Assembly (NCBI GenBank): GCA_038087015.1
Contig: JASBNA010000003.1
Location: 1,364,001 to 1,428,000, forward strand
DNA length: 64,000 bases
DNA from: Cerrena zonata
Taxonomy: Eukaryota; Basidiomycota; Agaricomycetes; Polyporales; Cerrenaceae
Direction of reading: 5' to 3'
Below, piece by piece: positions 1-11,727 of the stretch; position 1 is the stretch's first letter, and every line of letters starts with the position of its first letter. The position numbers and the translations under genes are program-made. The notes under the pieces are model-generated. The model ran no database searches. It was given only the letters and a program-made list of their open reading frames with translations, and was not told where the DNA came from.

Positions 1-3000
1 GCTATCGTTGATTGAAAGTGATTGGGGGGAGATGCCAGTCATCCCAGCGAAGAGGCGTTGTGATCTGGTAAGTTTCTGCCCATCCATCGGCACTGGTAGA
101 GATTTGCTGAAGTCTTGCCTGTTGTTGTTGTGGAATAGTGATGGTAAGGGCGGTTGGACTTGATCACTAGTAGAAGGTTCAGTACTAATAGGCTCCGAAG
201 AAGCTTCTGGCAATGGACAGTGAGTATTTACATATTTATTATAGTATTCATTGACTTACCACCCGCATTTGAAGATAATTGACTAGGACTAGAAGGGCTA
301 CTGTGAGCTTGAGTGAGGTTATATCGCTGGAAGTAGCCCAACAACGACGTCGAACGCGGGGCGCCATCGGTAGCGATATCGACTCTATTACCAGTGGAAG
401 CAGAAGTGGAGGCAGTAGGAGGCTATAATCAGAGTGTGAGTACCATCTTCTATTTACGAAGCATCAATTTCATACCTCGTCGATTCGTATTCTCTTAGAG
501 ATGTGCCCTACCTCAGATTCTCTGGTTTCGCCGTGTCTCCCCACATCGCGTCGATCAGTATCTCCATGTCCCTTCGCTGAATTCGATGGGTCGCTATCGC
601 GTGTTTCAGTACGTTGTCGTTTCTGTGATGACCTGACTTGAGCCGCATTTGGCTGTGGTGCGTTTATGATCTTTACATCAGCATTGACGTCTAACTCATT
701 GTCGTCACTAGTCAAGTCCTGATAAAAGAACATGTAAGTTTAATATTGAACGAATTGTGATTAGTAGAACTTACAATCGTAGGTTGATCGCCATCAGATG
801 GCATTCGATTACTGCTCGAAATAGGACCAGGACGTTTGCCAGGAGGCGTAGGCAGTAGTGTGTTCGATCCTTCAGGTAAGTTTCTTTCTTCGGGAAGTGT
901 CAACGCTACCGGGTCGATACCCATATTCACCAGCACATCGTCATTAGAAGCTGTCGCGTTGAGCGGCATTTTCAGCAGGGCATCTTCAAGTTCTTCATCA
1001 TCCTTGATGGTCAGTAGCCCTCCTAATGAAGCCACATAATCTGATGATACCAAACCAAATGTTTCTGATGTTTCGACAAGTGTCAGCTCCGGCTGGGGTA
1101 TAAGCTGAGTTGTTTGTTTTTTCACATTGTCAAGGGTTAATAGTTTGTTCCAGGTCCTTGCAGCGGTGTTGATGAGAGCGATGTGATGAGAACCAAATGT
1201 AGATGCCAGGAATGGGCGTGCGGTGCGTACGTGTGTCTTATTGAAGCCAATGCGGATATTGGTGCGAAGGACGTGGTCATGTCCAAGCGCTACAAAATTC
1301 TCAAGACCGCACGAAAATGATCGCTGCAGTGAGTTCCAGTGTTTGTGACAGCTTTCGATGCGGCTCCCATCTGACTTGACATCATCCCTCAGACGACTCA
1401 GACACCCTTTCTGAACATGCCGAAGTTGCTCCGTGTGTACCTGCGGAAAGTCCTCATGTAAAACTGGTAATCGGAGGATAATAGGCTTGTCTACTTACTT
1501 TTGCTGCAGCAGCGGACCAGACGCCTCCAAATAGTGACCACTTTTTGTAAGCAGCTTCTAACCGAATTTCTTGATCTCGCTGACTCCAATAAGTAGCAGG
1601 TGCACCTTTCTGTGCACATTTCTTGATGATCGCATCTCGAATGTCTTGTGCGACTTCCCCTCGGTGAGGATTCTTTGACCCATTGAGTACGGTAACAGTA
1701 TATCTGTCAAAGGGTTTTATTCTAGATACCCACTGTGAAACAACAGGCTACTCACCGAGCAATAAAGTGAAATACGTCTAAAAGCACACGCGTTTCAGGG
1801 AGCGCTTTTAGGATCGCCGAACGAACATGACAACAGTTGTCTGCTGTTGCTGATACCGGCAACATTATTCCTAAGGTCTGATAGCGCTGTTTCAGGCCGT
1901 CAAGAGCTTCAGTGATCTCGACAGGTGATTGCGTCTGACAGAGCCGCTTTGAGTTCGAACGTGAGTGCCACTCAAAAATTGTGTTATTCTAATATAAACT
2001 TACCCAGGTTAGGATTTCCGACTCTTCATTCAGGACGGTTAACAGTCCACCTTTCATCACGCGAACATGCTTGTTGTCCGGTGTGACAATAATCGCCTTG
2101 CTTGCTGCTTTGAACGTGTGGTCCATACTGATGGTCACCCCTGGATTTACGAACGAATGATATTAGCTGCTATCATATGTGCAATTAATATCCTTACCGG
2201 TAAGAGTGCGTAAGTAGTTTACCGACTCTTCCTGTCGAGTGCGTTGACTGAACTCTAAATAGACATCCGAGACCATATCGTCTGTTATTGACATATCCGC
2301 GTATCCTTCGGCATCGTTAGGTGAGGAATATGTCTGGAGGTGAGGACGAAATAGTGGCATTGCATGAAACTGACTCTCGAATGCGCGCAGGTAGTCAAGC
2401 ATTCGCATTCGATATTCTAATAGGTGCATCTCTGATCACCAACGTGTGAGTCTTTCTACTCGTTTCGTCTCGCAATATAAGGTCCTACTCACGTTTAAAA
2501 TGTTCAGCTAATCCTGCTGCTGTCAACGATGGGCGAAGCTCAATAATCAAATGAAACAATTCTTGCGTAATTGCGCAACGTTTGAAGAAATAAGGGATGC
2601 CACCTGTCGTATGAAGTAAGTGAGGATATATTATGCATGGATATACTAGGTTTGCTTACGCGGGATCTCCCAGAATTTCCGTTTCTCCCAGAAAATAACA
2701 TTTGTTGTTGAAAATCGATAATGGACTTTATCTTCGGTTTCAGCGCCACGTTTTTGACAATCCTTGCAGCTGAGTTGTACACCTAACGCGGTCTCTTCGT
2801 GCGTAACCCCATGCACATCACGATAACCATAGGAATTCCACCCCTCCGAGGTAAGGTTATCCGAGTCACAATGTGGACACCTTCCTAACTTTGGAAAATA
2901 GTATGGGTGTATGATTGTAAGTGGTCGTATATATGACGTTTGCGGTTCAACGCTGAAGGTTGCTTTGCGTTTCTGAAGATCCAGATAGGTAGGCGGCACA

Positions 3001-3329
3001 AATCGTGGTCCATGTAGAGGAATTTCCGAAGGAAAAGCCTTCGATTTCTTCGATTTCGTCATCTTGTGGACAGTATTGACGTATTGAACGACCTCTGCAG
3101 CAAACCGGAGCTGTTCCATTTGACAGGGCTGCTTCTTGCCTCGCTGGATCTCCTTCCATCCTTCAAGACGCTTCTCAACCTATTCAATTTATATGTTAAG
3201 CTATCATGAAAGTATGTTTATTATTCATTTCACCTCGTTCTCCCAATTGATTTGAAACATCGATTGATCCTTGATAGGCTGAAGATTCTTAATGACGGCG
3301 AGGATCGTTTTAGGGTCGAATGAAGCCAT
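1..3329 (-). CDS. DDE-transposase-like zinc-ribbon protein (DUF6729-type), partial
   Basis: Multi-exon gene starting at the ATG at 3329 (MASFDPKTILAVIK) and reading leftwards; the reading frame is still open at base 1, so the C-terminus is missing. About residues 130-170 hold a zinc-ribbon pattern, CPHC followed by CKDC (about 2750-2885). An RNase H-like core follows: a first Asp in ISMDHTFKAASK (about 2104-2141), a second in LLDVFHFIAR (about 1756-1790), and a Glu in SDGSRIESCHKHWNSLQ (about 1330-1370). I infer these to be the D-D-E catalytic triad. After the core comes a polar, Ser/Thr-rich tail with basic patches (about 1-1000). Proteins with this combination are repeated in many mushroom genomes and are usually annotated only as hypothetical. 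No frameshift or stop is needed in the parts I could join, so the copy may be expressed. Terminal inverted repeats were not found, but the left side is cut off. Confidence 0.65.
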
Positions 3330-3599
3330 TTCAATGGTGTAAAGAGTGTAGAGGGATAAGATGGGTTATACATAGGGGTATGTTTCAGGACGCGCTTTGT
3401 TATTTACTACCGCTTGCACCATTCCAAGCCCGCTCTCTTCGAATCGATTTATTTCGCTTGAGTCTAGTAAGAAATACTACAGTGATTGGCTACCCATAAC
3501 CGAGACGGCCAGTTGCATTTTACCTAACATAAAATATTGAAACACTACGGCTACATGACGCTAAAAGTACAGACAGAATACAAATATTTTGAAGGAGAA

Positions 3600-4284
3600 T
3601 CAAAAGCAACGGTCAATGCGCACAAGATAAGCACAGAGAAAGTAAGATCCATCCATCCAAATGTAATGAAGAGAGAAAAATATTTCAACAGGTTCACCAA
3701 ACGGAACATCAGAAATAGTGCGTGGGATGTCACGATTTCCATGACGGTCAAAGAACGGTAGAGTATCGATATTCTAGAAGGAAATGTGAGGTTCAATGCA
3801 GAAAGACGTAGTGATTGTATCATACCTCTTGCCCTTCGTAATAATCACCACCAACTTGCATGCTCCATAAATACTGCACAGGCGAGGGTCGAAAAATAAA
3901 CGGAATTCGTAGTTCAGCGGCAGTATGCGCCCGTAATGTGAAAATGTTCCGTTGCATTCGTCGCCAATCCCTGCGCGACTGTGGGCTATTGCATGGGCTA
4001 AGCCAACATGAGGCCATACATCCACGGAAGTTGTTGCTAGCTTCTTGACCGAAATAAGGACCATCCCCTCGCCTCGTCAAAAAACACTCGTATGGGTTGA
4101 TATATGCAAGCATATGGAAAATGACGGGAACCTCGTAACCGTTGTCGGAAGTTAGGGGCTGTGAAGGTATCACAGTTCGGCAGCATATCCAGCGGTCTTC
4201 ACTGATTTGAGTAAAGTGAAAATAGCCGGATGAAAAATAGGATGTCGGAGTGCTTGCAATTGCAAAGATACGACGGGGAGGCAT
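3600..4284 (-). CDS. Hypothetical two-exon protein (about 210 aa)
   Basis: I do not recognise this gene. The model runs from the ATG at 4284 (MPPRRIFAIAST) through 3826, then a 52-nt GT...AG intron (3774-3825), then an exon 3773-3600 ending in TGA. The intron joins phase 0 and keeps an open frame, reading ...YYEGQ-E-NIDTLPFFDRHG... The product is rich in aromatic residues, with several Cys (RWICCRT, GCMASCWLSPC), no obvious signal peptide and no transmembrane helix. The continuous first exon of 153 codons and a clean splice argue for a real gene rather than chance. It sits 270 bp behind the transposase-like gene on the same strand and could be part of the same element; nothing else supports that. 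The function is unknown. Confidence 0.45.
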
Positions 4285-6524
4285 GGCTCTCTAGGAGAGA
4301 GAGGCGTAGTTTCTAAGAAAGATAACGAAGACAGTCAGAGTGGATTATAGACATGGCACTTACAAGTGAGACATGATCGAGTGTGTTATGTATATGGAAA
4401 CTGACGTAGTTAACCGATTGCGGTTGGTATAAGTTGACCCTCAAGAGAATCAGTTTCTTTTAACCATCCTAGTTGCGAAGCTTCAATTGCGTGTTGAAGC
4501 CTGACTCTTCACAATAATCGAGATCTAGTATACGCGGACGTAAGTACCAACCGACGGCTTATTTGCCGTGTGATCTCATATCTGAGATTACTGCTTAGAG
4601 GAAAACCCAAGCAGAGGGTACCGATGCGAGATTCAAGATGTTGATTGTCGCATAAGCCTGGCAGGGACCGGCCATTTGCTGAAGATTTCACGGAAATGAG
4701 AATGTGTATCATAGGTACACGCAAGATACTAGTTGTAAGATGGGATTTATCATTACAAACACCAATAAAGCGCTGAATGGCGAACGTACAATCCAGATGT
4801 CTACTTTCATGATCTTCATAAAATTCCGTCTAGTCACCTTAAGCATCAGCCAAGTTTGATCTCGTTCGAGGCCATCTGAGTCAAATGACTTGATACAATT
4901 TGTATGTTATAAATTGCTGAGAGATCTAGAAAATTGAGTGTAAAATAAATATGGTAATGATCACAAGTATTCAGACAGAAGCATTGGATCAATTGCAATT
5001 CTTATGTGAAAGCCAATGAATGTAGAGTAAACAATGGATTTCAAGCTTGCCTCAGTCGAACTTAGCGGTCACTCAAAAATCAAAAAATGTCCTGTGGGAG
5101 GAATTGAACTTCTGCACCTGAAAAGGCGCCGGCGCAATATACGACTGGGCTACGAGGCTCTTTTGTATTGTCTGGTCTTGAAATTTACATCCACAATTGC
5201 GCAAACCCCTGCCCGGTCTCAGCCTGTCTTGTTCAAAACCCCTTCCCGGTTCTCCGCCGCCTTCGGCGGCTTGTAAACCCTGCTTATGACCCATTTATCG
5301 AAAGCTCGATCACGTCTCGATTGGGTTTGGGCGGTAACCTCAGTCACCAGCCTAAGACTCCCTTGTCAGAGTCCCCGACACATAGATCATCTCGATTTCG
5401 TTGTCTTTCGAGATTACTCTCGACCTGTTGACGAAATGGCAGCTACGTCATGTTCTAACCTTGAAGCTTGAAGTATTATGATTCCCATCAAGTTATGGGC
5501 ACAGCATCACTTCTATCGGAAGAACCCGAACAAGCTGGAGACTGGCCTGTCGTCGACATCATGATGTGCTTTGCTCTTGAACATCGAGCGTTATACGTCG
5601 AACCCATTGGTTCAGCGGAATTTTGCACAGACAACCGTAAGACATAGTGGTTTTTTCTGAAACATCAAAGCCAACTTAACACGAGGCTGGTCTTACAAAA
5701 ATGGTACGCACAACTTCGTCTTCTAAGCGATTTTCCACACTAATTTTGTTGATTCGAGATTCCAAGTTTGTTACTGCTCTGAATGCTTTGACAACCAGCG
5801 ACTAGGCGGGGCTTAACATATAGTGATGCAGATTCCTCACAGCGCGACATTCGGAAAATATATCTCAACTCAATCCCGGCGACCACGGACTTATTTCGCA
5901 AACCACAATAATGTGGCAAGTGCAGTTGTTTACATGCTCAAGCAGTACTCATCCAGAGGCACCGAACAAAATCTCCAGGACGTATTGTATATTTTGCTCC
6001 CAGATTATTGTTGACAACAAATATCCCCAAGTTAACATATAGGAATATACAACGTTGCTTTCGATCCGTGGTCGTACAAACGCCTGAAGTGGTTTCTCGT
6101 ATCACAATCATAAAATCGCGACGACGGAAGTGTTCAGGTTCATAATCCCATCATTCCCTCGAGGAGATCCCCGACAGTGTAGCTCTGATCACTAGCCCGC
6201 TACTTACGATATTGTCTCACTGTAGCTCCCACATCAAAAACAAGGCAGTGACCTGCGGCAGGCATTGTTCACTCCGAATCCCTCGTGTTTCTTCATCTCG
6301 TCTTCGCATCAACGAAATGAATTATAAGATCAAGCGCTTTTCCTCTATAGGTAATGTCTAGTGCCTTTCCCTCGCACTGAGTTTATGACTAACACTTAGC
6401 GGGACACTTCAGCGTTTATGTCTGTAGTCATGGTCGTATAAGACCCATCGAGGCATCCGCACGCCAGGCTGGAGGTCCTTTGTACTCTACTATCATAACT
6501 GATCCTTCTTGACATTTCAGAAAT
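4285..6524. other. Gene-poor stretch
   Basis: No reading frame here has recognisable protein similarity or a convincing splice chain. The contents I can point to are a degenerate tRNA-like sequence (about 5088-5163, minus strand), a perfect 6-bp GC hairpin with a 3-nt loop (GCCGCC TTC GGCGGC, about 5257-5271), and the probable 5' leader of the DUF4436 gene, including a plausible acceptor (TTTCAG at 6515-6520) just before its ATG. Confidence 0.5.
5088..5163 (-). tRNA. Degenerate tRNA-like sequence (pseudo-tRNA or SINE head)
   Basis: On the minus strand, TAGCCCAGTCGTA resembles a Pol III A box and AGTTCAATTCC, about 45 nt later, resembles a B box. Between them GCGCC and GGTGC can pair around TTTTCA as a possible anticodon arm. 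A TTTTTT run follows immediately downstream, as a Pol III terminator would. The acceptor arm does not pair and the T arm has mismatches, so it is not a normal tRNA. It is more likely a decayed tRNA or a tRNA-derived repeat head, and chance resemblance is possible. Confidence 0.25.
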
Positions 6525-7979
6525 ATGCCTAGGATCCCTTCAATTCCGATCCTATTATCTTCGTGGAAATGGAGAGTGTCAAAAAGAAATAGATACTTCG
6601 CCGTTCTGGTCCTTGCGACTATTATTGCTGCCGTTGCGCTTGCCGAGGGACTGATGGCGGATGCTGCATCACAGACCTCCACATCCAAAATCGTCCAAAG
6701 CATAGTGAACAACCAAGATGGAGTATATATTCACCCATAAATCCGTGTGATTTGTCTAAATTGTGCTTCTGGTAGATCGTTCTATTAGGGAATATCTACA
6801 ATGTTGATCTCCCAAGTCGTTCTGTCAATATTTTATGGCTCGTGGTGGGATGCGGAATTTATCAATCGGCCAACGCGTCTGGTTCTGGCTTCATATACGC
6901 TCCGAATTGCAACCGTCTGAACGGAACTGTCGACTTCTATGCCGATGGGTAAGTTTTTGCTTATATGTACTTATGCATTGTATTCACGCTTCACTTGGCG
7001 CAGATCTACTGATCCAACAGTAACGACTGACACCTCGTTATACCCCTTCGATGCAACAACAGGTCAGAGTCTCTTGTACGTCGGCTGTTTTAAATCGTTC
7101 CATCCATTCCATCCATTCTAACATTTCGATTGTTTTGACATGGCAGTGTACAAAGCGTACATGCCTTCGAAACAGAGGGCCGACTAGTGTTATACTCTTG
7201 GAAAGGCCTAGACCAAGAATTCGCATATCCCTTCGATGGATACCAAATGGAAGTAACCTTCCTCGCTCGAGACCACGACACAAACCAAGCCCTACCCATC
7301 CTCGGCGCCAGAATAATCAGTTCCACGAACAACATGAACTTCTTCCTTCGGTACGACCGCGCTACAGAACAGCACAACGCCACCACCGGTGAAACGTCCA
7401 CCTCCCGAACGATGGAATTAGCCCTCGGACGGAACGGGTTCACGAAAGCGTTTGTTGTGACGCTATTCATAGTCAACTGGGCCTTGACCGCAGTTTGTGC
7501 CTACATCACTATCTCCGCCTTGGTTGGTGTTACGCTTTCAGAATCTATTGTGGTTTTACCTGTGTCTGTTATATTAACCATCCCGGCACTTCGTGCCCTG
7601 TGGATTGATGCACCTGGGTTCGGTGAGGATACTAATTTTAACTTTATGACGCATTGACACTAAAACCTTGGCAAACCTAACATAGGTCTCTTGCTTGGTA
7701 AGCTCTTTGCTTATTTTATCTACAAGGTTGTGGGCATATCTGACCGTGCATCTCCGAGCAGATGCGTGTGGGACATTCCTCCAACTGGTCATAGTCTCTT
7801 TCTGCTCCCTCTTCCTTATCGTGGCAATAGGGTTACAGAAACAAAGGGAAGCCAATGAAGCGGCAAACAAACTTGAGGCAGCTCAACAACAACATGAACA
7901 AGGCACCAATCTGAACCTCCCTCCAGAGAAGGGCGGATCCATTGTACGCACTTTGCCGTCTTTGCAAAAAGCTCAATAG
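6525..7979 (+). CDS. DUF4436-family membrane protein
   Basis: Six-exon model: 6525-6722, 6776-6948, 7004-7075, 7147-7622, a 12-nt microexon 7686-7697, and 7762-7979, giving about 382 aa. All joins keep frame and restore family motifs, including YNVDLPSRSVNI, LVLYSWKGLDQEFAYPFDGY, SESIVVLPVSVILTIPALRA and FGLLLDACGTFLQL. Hydrophobic helices are visible near residues 25-45 and as three helices in the C-terminal third; the central part is probably a lumenal or extracellular beta-rich domain. The C-terminal tail is polar with a Gln-rich coiled stretch (KLEAAQQQHEQ). The biochemical role of DUF4436 proteins is not known. The start is the first in-frame ATG after a good acceptor (6520); an upstream coding exon beginning near 6315 cannot be excluded. 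Confidence 0.8.
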
Positions 7980-8353
7980 GTGTGTTGAAACTGTGTTCCC
8001 GATTGTAGGGGAACAGGGTTATCTATACTGAAGCTGCAGGTTCCACTCAAAGCTTAACTGCGGTGGATAGACTACGTGGTGTGGTTGGCTCTTCAGCTGG
8101 TTACACCAAGATATCTTTGAACGAAGACTAATGAGTACGTGATAATAATGACAATGATGTTAAGGCTCCATGGTAGGGTTGTATGAATTTGTTACTACAT
8201 TTCTTGTCGCTGTTGTATGTATTACTTAGCCAACTGTGCAACATCCCAACTCGTTTATGTATTCGAATTGTAGTCAGGTTTTTGGAACCGAATGTAATAT
8301 ACAACCTTCACTAAAAGACGATCTTGACTAAAAATACAGAAAATCGTATGTCG
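7980..8353. other. Convergent 3' region between DUF4436 gene and APC5
   Basis: Both neighbouring genes end here, one from each side. The 374 bp should hold two 3' UTRs and polyadenylation signals. I see no coding potential or repeat. Confidence 0.6.
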
Positions 8354-11300
8354 TTACCTGGCCGCAAGACCAGCACCAACTTTTGTGACAATATCCCAGA
8401 CATCCGCAATCCACTGCTCCATGACAACGCCATCTAATTCTTCCCTTTGTTTTTGTATAGCGTGGCATTCCCTCGCGGCCATATCCCGTTCCGACTCATT
8501 CTCCAAATTATGGCACACAACGGAAATGAGGAAATGAACATCTTGCAGGGGGCGAAGTGCTTCGATTGCTCTATAGTCTCTCTCCGCTCTTCGTAGATGA
8601 TTGAGAGCTTCTCTCAATGGCTCCGCTAGAAGTGGAAGATGACAAAAGATGACATGTCAAACAAAACAAAAAGAACACTGCGGAAAAGACGTACATGTCG
8701 GATCCTCAGAGGCGATAATACATCTAGCCAGAGTGACAGATGTACAGGCCCGAAGTTCTAGGTCATCCCCATTAATGACCTAGTAACGGTGTTTAAAGAA
8801 TCATCCCCATGAGCGTTTTCCTATCCCGCGAACCGCGAAGGAGAGTAAAGAACAATAACTGACCTGTGGCATAATCTCATCGATGATTCTTCGTGACCAT
8901 TTCGTCATTCCGTACTCAAGTCCGATATCTGCCAACATGACAAGAGCTACCCGATATGTACCGTATCGTTGTAAAAACTCCGTGTGCCACAGCGCTTTCA
9001 ATAGGGGTTCGATAAGTCGATGGGCCTGGTCACATTGCTAGGGGAGAAAAGGTTGCAATTCGCATCAGATCTTTCTGGAACAGTCCAAGATTTTTTCTTC
9101 CGTCCGATGCAAGACAAAAAGAACGGATGGAAGAGGGAAGGTCGGGGTGATGACTTACTCGCATTGAGAGCACTTCGTATAGGGGGTCTCGAATGGTTGA
9201 GCCTATACTCCCTTGGGCATCGAACCAATATTCCTTTTGGGAGAAGACATTGCCTGGTTGTTTCGGTTTCAGGAAATCGTGGAACATTCGCTCTTGGCCC
9301 CTAACGTACACAAAATATTATGTGAATATCTTATTTTATTTTGAAGACCCTAACCTTGGAGACTTGCCTGCGACTTGCTCGAAGAACAAGAATATGCCAT
9401 ATTTCCGACGCCCATGTATTGTAGTCGTTCAATGTTAAACCAGTGAAGACATCAGGTCGGAGCAACATCGCTATGGCTTCCTTGTATTTTCCTTGCCTAG
9501 CATGCTACAGAGGAAAACTATGTCAATTGACCCGTTTGTAACACGATGGAAAATATGTTACCCGATAAGCTTTGTTCACAGTGACAGTGAGACGATTATT
9601 ATCATTACTCCCTGGATCGGTGAAAGCGAGGACCACGCTCTCCTCGATATCTGCCAACTTTGCACAACCTGTACCTCATGCAAGTTAGGAGTGCGGTGAA
9701 AAAGGGGAATTATAACATACCAGCGCTACTCCATACGGAACTCTGAACGGCATGCTGTGCCCACTGCTCTGAGTCGGTGACGAATCCGCGATGAAAATCA
9801 TGCCATGTGTCAAAGAGGGAGACAGCCTGGGCGATTTTCTCGAAAGAAGCGGACAACGGCTGATTCTGTTGATGTAAAAAAGAGGTGAGCAGGTGGTGGG
9901 CAGGTGGATACCAGATACTTGGGTTACGCACATTGCCGACCTGGAGAAGCTTCTTTACATCTGACAATAGCTCTAATGGATGGAGGAAAAATTGAATTTC
10001 ATTGATCGGTGGCTTTTGACCTGATTCAACTGGTAGACGGTGAAGTAAACTGGGCTAACCGGTGAGACCGTATATCATGGGAGTGCGTGATACCATTACT
10101 TACGCTGAACATTGTTGCACTGACAACATATCACCGCAGTTCCTAGCCACCGAGATAGCCTCCTTAAGGAGCTTAATGTTTATCAGCATTCAGTGCTCTC
10201 CGGAGATATGGTATCGAGGTACCTTGCGACAGATGGGGTATTCATGGTTCAGATAGTGCATTCGAGCGAGATTCAGGATAGCAATATGTCGAAGTCCCCT
10301 GTTGAAACAACGTTCGTCGAGCAATGTGAATGTGAGGACCAAATGGGGATACTAACGAATCTGTTCCCTCATGGAAGTATTGTTCGAAGAAACCGCGTAG
10401 TCGATCAGATGCGCTTTTCGTGTCACCTGTCGCCAATTCTTTCTCAAAGCTGTCAATTTGATGAGGGAGAAATCGAGCAAAAACTTGACGTGTAACGTAC
10501 AGCGCGTATTCATCAGGTTGTGCGAACCCTTTCTTGTCGGGACGTGTCTGGTGCAGATTATATGCTGTGAAAAAAGTAATGAACGGCACAATCAGAGACC
10601 GCGTAAAAATCACATACTCATGTCCAACAGGTCCTTCTTGATATAGAGGGTCTTCTCGTCAAGTGTACCCGCGATCCAATCGTGATAGTCACGAAACAGT
10701 AGATTCAGGGCTTCGTGAGATAGCTTGAGATAACTAAGGAAACATCTCCGACAGAAGTAACCAAAGAGGGAACGGCGAGCCTAAGGAACGATCCATGTCC
10801 TTCAATCGAATTTTACGTGTCATCCATGAGGACCTACAAGTGGGGTGTTCTGGAACGTGAGGTCACAAGGATCATTCCAATCAAGTGGTTAGACAGTACG
10901 CACATCGTCATCCTCATCATTGACTACAACGAGCATCGTAACATCTAGATTAGGTAGGGTTTAATTGATCGCTGTCGAAGAGCATCTGTCTAGTGAGACT
11001 CGTGCCTTGAAAGAAGACTCTCAGCCTGTTTGGAGACGTAATGTCTGTATGCTGAGCCCGGAGTAAAATATGTTCAGTGGTCATGAGATCGTTTAATGCA
11101 CGCGTACAGTAGTTTTGAATGCCATAATAAGGTCTTCGGCTTCCATACTGCTGGTAACAGCACCTTCCTCAAGTGCAGCCACGAGCTGTTGGAATGTAGC
11201 TGGTTGTCGAACCTGACATCAACGTGAGGCTCACGACTTCAGCGAGAATGATTAAATCCATTACATTCATAATTTCGACAAGGAGAAGGCGGTAGATGTA

Positions 11301-11471
11301 TATTATGAAGGAATGCGGAACGTCTCGATCATCATAGTCATTGAGGACGAGAGAGATGAGTCGTAATAATTGGAGATGGTGCGGGAGCAGGACGAAGTTT
11401 GTTGGAGGCAGCGGTGGTGGCATGGCCTGCACTGCGCGGCCATTAGTAGGGGCTGGTCTTTGTTGGTTCAT
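8354..11471 (-). CDS. APC5: Anaphase-promoting complex subunit 5
   Basis: APC5 is a scaffold subunit of the APC/C ubiquitin ligase, which drives mitotic exit in the nucleus. The gene reads leftwards from the ATG at 11471 (MNQQRPAPTNGRAVQ) through many short introns to the TAA at 8354-8356. The N-terminal helical region is clear (LLPHHLQLLRLISLVLNDYD, then VPHSFIIYIYRLLL), followed by RRSLFGYFCRRCFLSYLKLS and DEKTLYIKKDLLDMS (about 10615-10790). The C-terminal TPR-like part includes ALVMLADIGLEYGMTKWSRR (about 8880-8950) and REALNHLRRAERDYRAIEAL, then LQDVHFLISVVCHNL. The introns between about 10800 and 11100 are hard to place by eye, so the model is least certain there. It shares an upstream region with NOC3, transcribed the other way. 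Confidence 0.85.
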
Positions 11472-11727
11472 TTCCGAGATGTTTCAATGCAGATACCAGA
11501 GTTGGCCCAAGTTGGTATACTAGGAATGTCGGAGGAAATCGAAAAGCGAACGTGGACTGGTACAAGTTAGATGACCATCACTGGCAGACCGCAATTTAGA
11601 CGCGTCGAGCATTAGCGCACAATGAAAGTCCCGATCGCGTAGCGTGGGAAGAGACCATCTTTCGACACAGCCACTATCCCCTTCAAGCGCACTTTCAGCG
11701 TTTTGCAACCGTTCATACTCATTCTCA
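11472..11727. promoter_or_regulatory. Bidirectional promoter region of APC5 and NOC3
   Basis: Only 256 bp separate the APC5 ATG (minus) from the NOC3 ATG (plus), so both promoters and both 5' UTRs must fit here. I see no clear TATA box on either side, which suits housekeeping genes. An open minus-strand frame across it (11520-11738) shows no family similarity. Confidence 0.55.
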
